Of a stretch of 64,000 nt of DNA, positions 62,004-64,000 are shown one piece after another. Origin of the DNA: Bacteroides acidifaciens (lineage in GTDB: Bacteria; Bacteroidota; Bacteroidia; Bacteroidales; Bacteroidaceae); assembly GCF_903181435.1 (NCBI RefSeq), contig NZ_CAEUHO010000001.1:2480001-2544000 (forward strand), written 5' to 3'. Under the pieces are notes generated by a model. It was not told where the DNA came from. It did not search any database and saw only the letters and a list, made by a program, of their open reading frames with translations. The position numbers and the translations under genes are program-made. Within the stretch, counting starts at the first letter, position 1. The number at the start of each line of letters is the position of its first letter.

Positions 62004-63401
62004 ATGAACCAAGATACTATCTGTGCTATTGCTACCGCTCAGGGCGGTGCTATCGGAAGCATCCGTGTTTCCGGACCGGAAGCTATTTCCATCACCAGCC
62101 TCATCTTCAAACCGGCAAAAGCCGAGAAACGGCTCTGTGAGCAGAAACCATATACTTTGACTTTCGGCCGTATTTACGACGGAGAGGAGATTATCGACGA
62201 AGTACTTGTCAGCCTTTTCCGTGCTCCTCATTCATATACGGGAGAAGATAGTACGGAAATCACTTGCCATGGTTCTTCTTATATTCTCCAGCAAGTGATG
62301 CAACTGCTTATCAAGAATGGTTGCCGCATGGCTCAACCGGGAGAATACACGCAGCGTGCATTCCTCAATGGCAAGATGGATTTAAGTCAGGCAGAAGCAG
62401 TGGCGGACTTGATTGCGTCTTCATCTGCTGCTACTCACCGACTGGCAATGAGCCAAATGCGTGGTGGCTTCAGCAAGGAACTGACTGACTTACGCAACAA
62501 GTTATTGAACTTCACCTCTATGATTGAGCTGGAACTGGATTTCAGCGAGGAGGATGTTGAATTTGCCGACCGTTCGGCATTGCGAAAATTAGCTGATGAG
62601 ATAGAACTGGTTATCTCCCGTCTGGTTCATTCGTTCAGTGTGGGCAACGCTATCAAAAACGGTGTCCCCGTAGCTATCATCGGTGAGACAAATGCAGGAA
62701 AATCTACTTTGTTGAATGTTCTATTGAATGAAGAGAAAGCGATCGTCAGCGATATTCACGGAACAACTCGTGATGTGATTGAAGATACGATTAATATCGG
62801 TGGAATTACTTTCCGATTCATTGACACTGCCGGCATCCGGGAAACGAACGACACGATTGAAAGCCTGGGTATTGAACGCACATTCCAAAAGCTGGATCAA
62901 GCGGAAATCGTTCTTTGGATGGTGGATTCTGTGAATGTTGCATCGCAGATTGAACTGTTGTCAGAAAAGATAGTTCCACGTTGCGAAGGAAAACATTTAA
63001 TCGTTGTATTCAACAAGGCTGATTTAATTGAAGAAAATCAAAAAGAAGATTTATCCGCTTTATTGAAGGATTTTCCCAAAGAATCTACAGAGCATATTTT
63101 TATTTCAGCAAAACAGAGAAAGAATACTAGTGAATTACAAAAAACGCTTATTGATGCGGCACATCTACCTACGGTTACGCAGAATGATATAATCGTAACA
63201 AATGTAAGACATTACGAAGCTTTAAGCAAGGCTTTGGATGCTATCCATAGAGTGCAAAATGGACTGGATATGCATATTTCAGGTGATTTTCTTTCACAAG
63301 ATATACGCGAGTGCATTTTCTTTATTTCGGATATTGCGGGGGAGGTTACGAATGATATGGTGCTTCAGAATATCTTTCAGCATTTTTGCATCGGAAAATG
63401 A
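62004..63401 (+). CDS. mnmE: tRNA uridine-5-carboxymethylaminomethyl modification GTPase MnmE
   Basis: 465 aa. The folate-binding N-domain (ICAIATAQGGAIGSIRVSGPEA, YTQRAFLNGKMDLSQAEAV) is followed by the G domain at ~225-380: AIIGETNAGKSTLLN, DIHGTTRDVIED, FIDTAGIRETND and VFNKADLI. The C-terminus ends FQHFCIGK, the conserved Cys-x-Gly-Lys. With MnmG it modifies the wobble uridine of tRNAs. Full length; nothing from the downstream region interrupts it. Confidence 0.97.
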   Translation: MNQDTICAIATAQGGAIGSIRVSGPEAISITSLIFKPAKAEKRLCEQKPYTLTFGRIYDGEEIIDEVLVSLFRAPHSYTGEDSTEITCHGSSYILQQVMQLLIKNGCRMAQPGEYTQRAFLNGKMDLSQAEAVADLIASSSAATHRLAMSQMRGGFSKELTDLRNKLLNFTSMIELELDFSEEDVEFADRSALRKLADEIELVISRLVHSFSVGNAIKNGVPVAIIGETNAGKSTLLNVLLNEEKAIVSDIHGTTRDVIEDTINIGGITFRFIDTAGIRETNDTIESLGIERTFQKLDQAEIVLWMVDSVNVASQIELLSEKIVPRCEGKHLIVVFNKADLIEENQKEDLSALLKDFPKESTEHIFISAKQRKNTSELQKTLIDAAHLPTVTQNDIIVTNVRHYEALSKALDAIHRVQNGLDMHISGDFLSQDIRECIFFISDIAGEVTNDMVLQNIFQHFCIGK

Positions 63402-64000
63402 TGACTTGTAAACAGTCGTAATTAACTATAACTATTCAGTACAAAGTCACTGTATATCAGCGACTTTTCCATTTTAGCACTTTCCAATCCGCATTTGGAA
63501 GTAACGGTTTTTATCCATATTTTTCCTACATATTTCTACCGCGACGGAAATTCACGGTTAGCCCGAATGTCACAGTAATGCATTAGTTGCCGTGTGTTGA
63601 CAGTGGTTTACATGTGTTGACAATACAATTTGCTATCTTCCGTAGTTGGGCAATAGACAGCTGCGATTTATTTGAACACCATCTTGAGACTGTATTAACT
63701 TCCCCATTTGTTTCTATTAGTTTTCTGTTTTTCAACTAATACAACCTTAATCCTATTCATCACTATTTGTTGATTATTCGACATCTGTATTCAAATTATA
63801 CTCGTTAAACTGCAAACAAAATGCATCTAATTTTCCATATAGCCACGCACATAAGCAATATAAACATCATTTAAAGGAATAACTACTGTTGGCATAATGT
63901 TATGCATAAGAACATCTGTGCCGTTTTATCTATTCTATCAATGAATTTCACCTTTCAAAAAATTATGCTACACAGACATTATGTTCGTGCAGCACAATCC
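63402..64000. other. Non-coding end of the window
   Basis: No convincing gene on either strand. It has a probable mnmE terminator, two TGTGTTGACA words (63593-63602 and 63613-63622, 20 bases apart) and a GCATAA-TG-TTATGC palindrome (63892-63905). The minus strand holds a start-less or very short reading (MHNIMPTVVIPLNDVYIAY) near 63825-63905, which could be a gene relic. Confidence 0.5.
63443..63468 (+). terminator. Probable mnmE terminator
   Basis: Stem AAAGTCACTG / CAGCGACTTT with one mismatch and a TATAT loop, ending in a short T run, 41 bases after the stop codon. Confidence 0.45.

Overview
The window looks like a chromosomal segment of a Bacteroides species, in the B. thetaiotaomicron relationship as far as gene order can say. 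The basis is protein content (META-domain lipoprotein, DUF5606, DUF6048/DUF6452, HU-type proteins with an extra C-terminal domain, a VirE-family primase, an ISAon1-type IS) and the repeated presence of the Bacteroides -7 promoter box TAnnTTTG, often without a clear Shine-Dalgarno. No species is claimed.

Layout. 1-4.1 kb: one end of an integrative element, all on the minus strand (primase-like genes, a helix-turn-helix protein, a tyrosine recombinase, a zinc-ribbon/HTH protein), abutting the 3' end of dnaK. 4.2-12.5 kb: core genes: dnaK, META lipoprotein, carboxynorspermidine dehydrogenase-like, bcp, recA, yeiH-like exporter, YccF, DUF1810. 12.5-22.9 kb: an AT-rich minus-strand cluster that I consider the most novel part. 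It encodes a J-domain-like membrane protein, a membrane-anchored GrpE-like protein, a divergent long Hsp70, a fusion of a kinase-like domain with an AAA+ ATPase, a TerB-like protein, and four small or membrane proteins, the last frameshifted. It looks like a self-contained membrane chaperone/unfoldase system, separate from the housekeeping dnaK and clpB also present here.

22.9-26.2 kb: a non-coding stretch with a structured repeat, an HU-type gene flanked by short repeats, a LysR regulator and a Bacteroides-specific gene. 26.4-41.9 kb: housekeeping genes: clpB; the minus-strand run nusB-yajC-ybbR-coaE-DUF5606; DUF3276; rplY-pth-hslR; HIT; a KefB-type antiporter; gcvT; pepT; an amidophosphoribosyltransferase-like protein without the N-terminal catalytic Cys. 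42-47 kb: a GH97 glycosidase relic, a degenerate M23-like protein, a metalloprotease-like protein, crcB, a pentapeptide-like protein and enolase. 47.1-49.1 kb: a candidate small RNA, an ISAon1-type IS, tRNA-Thr(UGU) and the SRP RNA. 49.2-53.7 kb: DUF4199, GT2, DUF6452, DUF6048, mntP and apbE. 53.8-55.6 kb: a second HU-type gene with a 22-bp tandem repeat array, next to an internally deleted VirE-type gene. 55.7-63.4 kb: DUF486 transporter, ttcA-like, TPR/PD40 lipoprotein-like, nfeD-floA, nucleoside phosphorylase, an SDR-like protein and mnmE. The last 600 bases hold no convincing gene.

Regulation. Canonical sigma-54 promoter patterns (GG-N10-GC within TGGCA-N5/6-TTGC) precede both dnaK and clpB, which suggests a shared, non-sigma-70 control of the two housekeeping chaperones. 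Two HU-type genes each have short tandem repeats with a period of about two helical turns in their upstream region.
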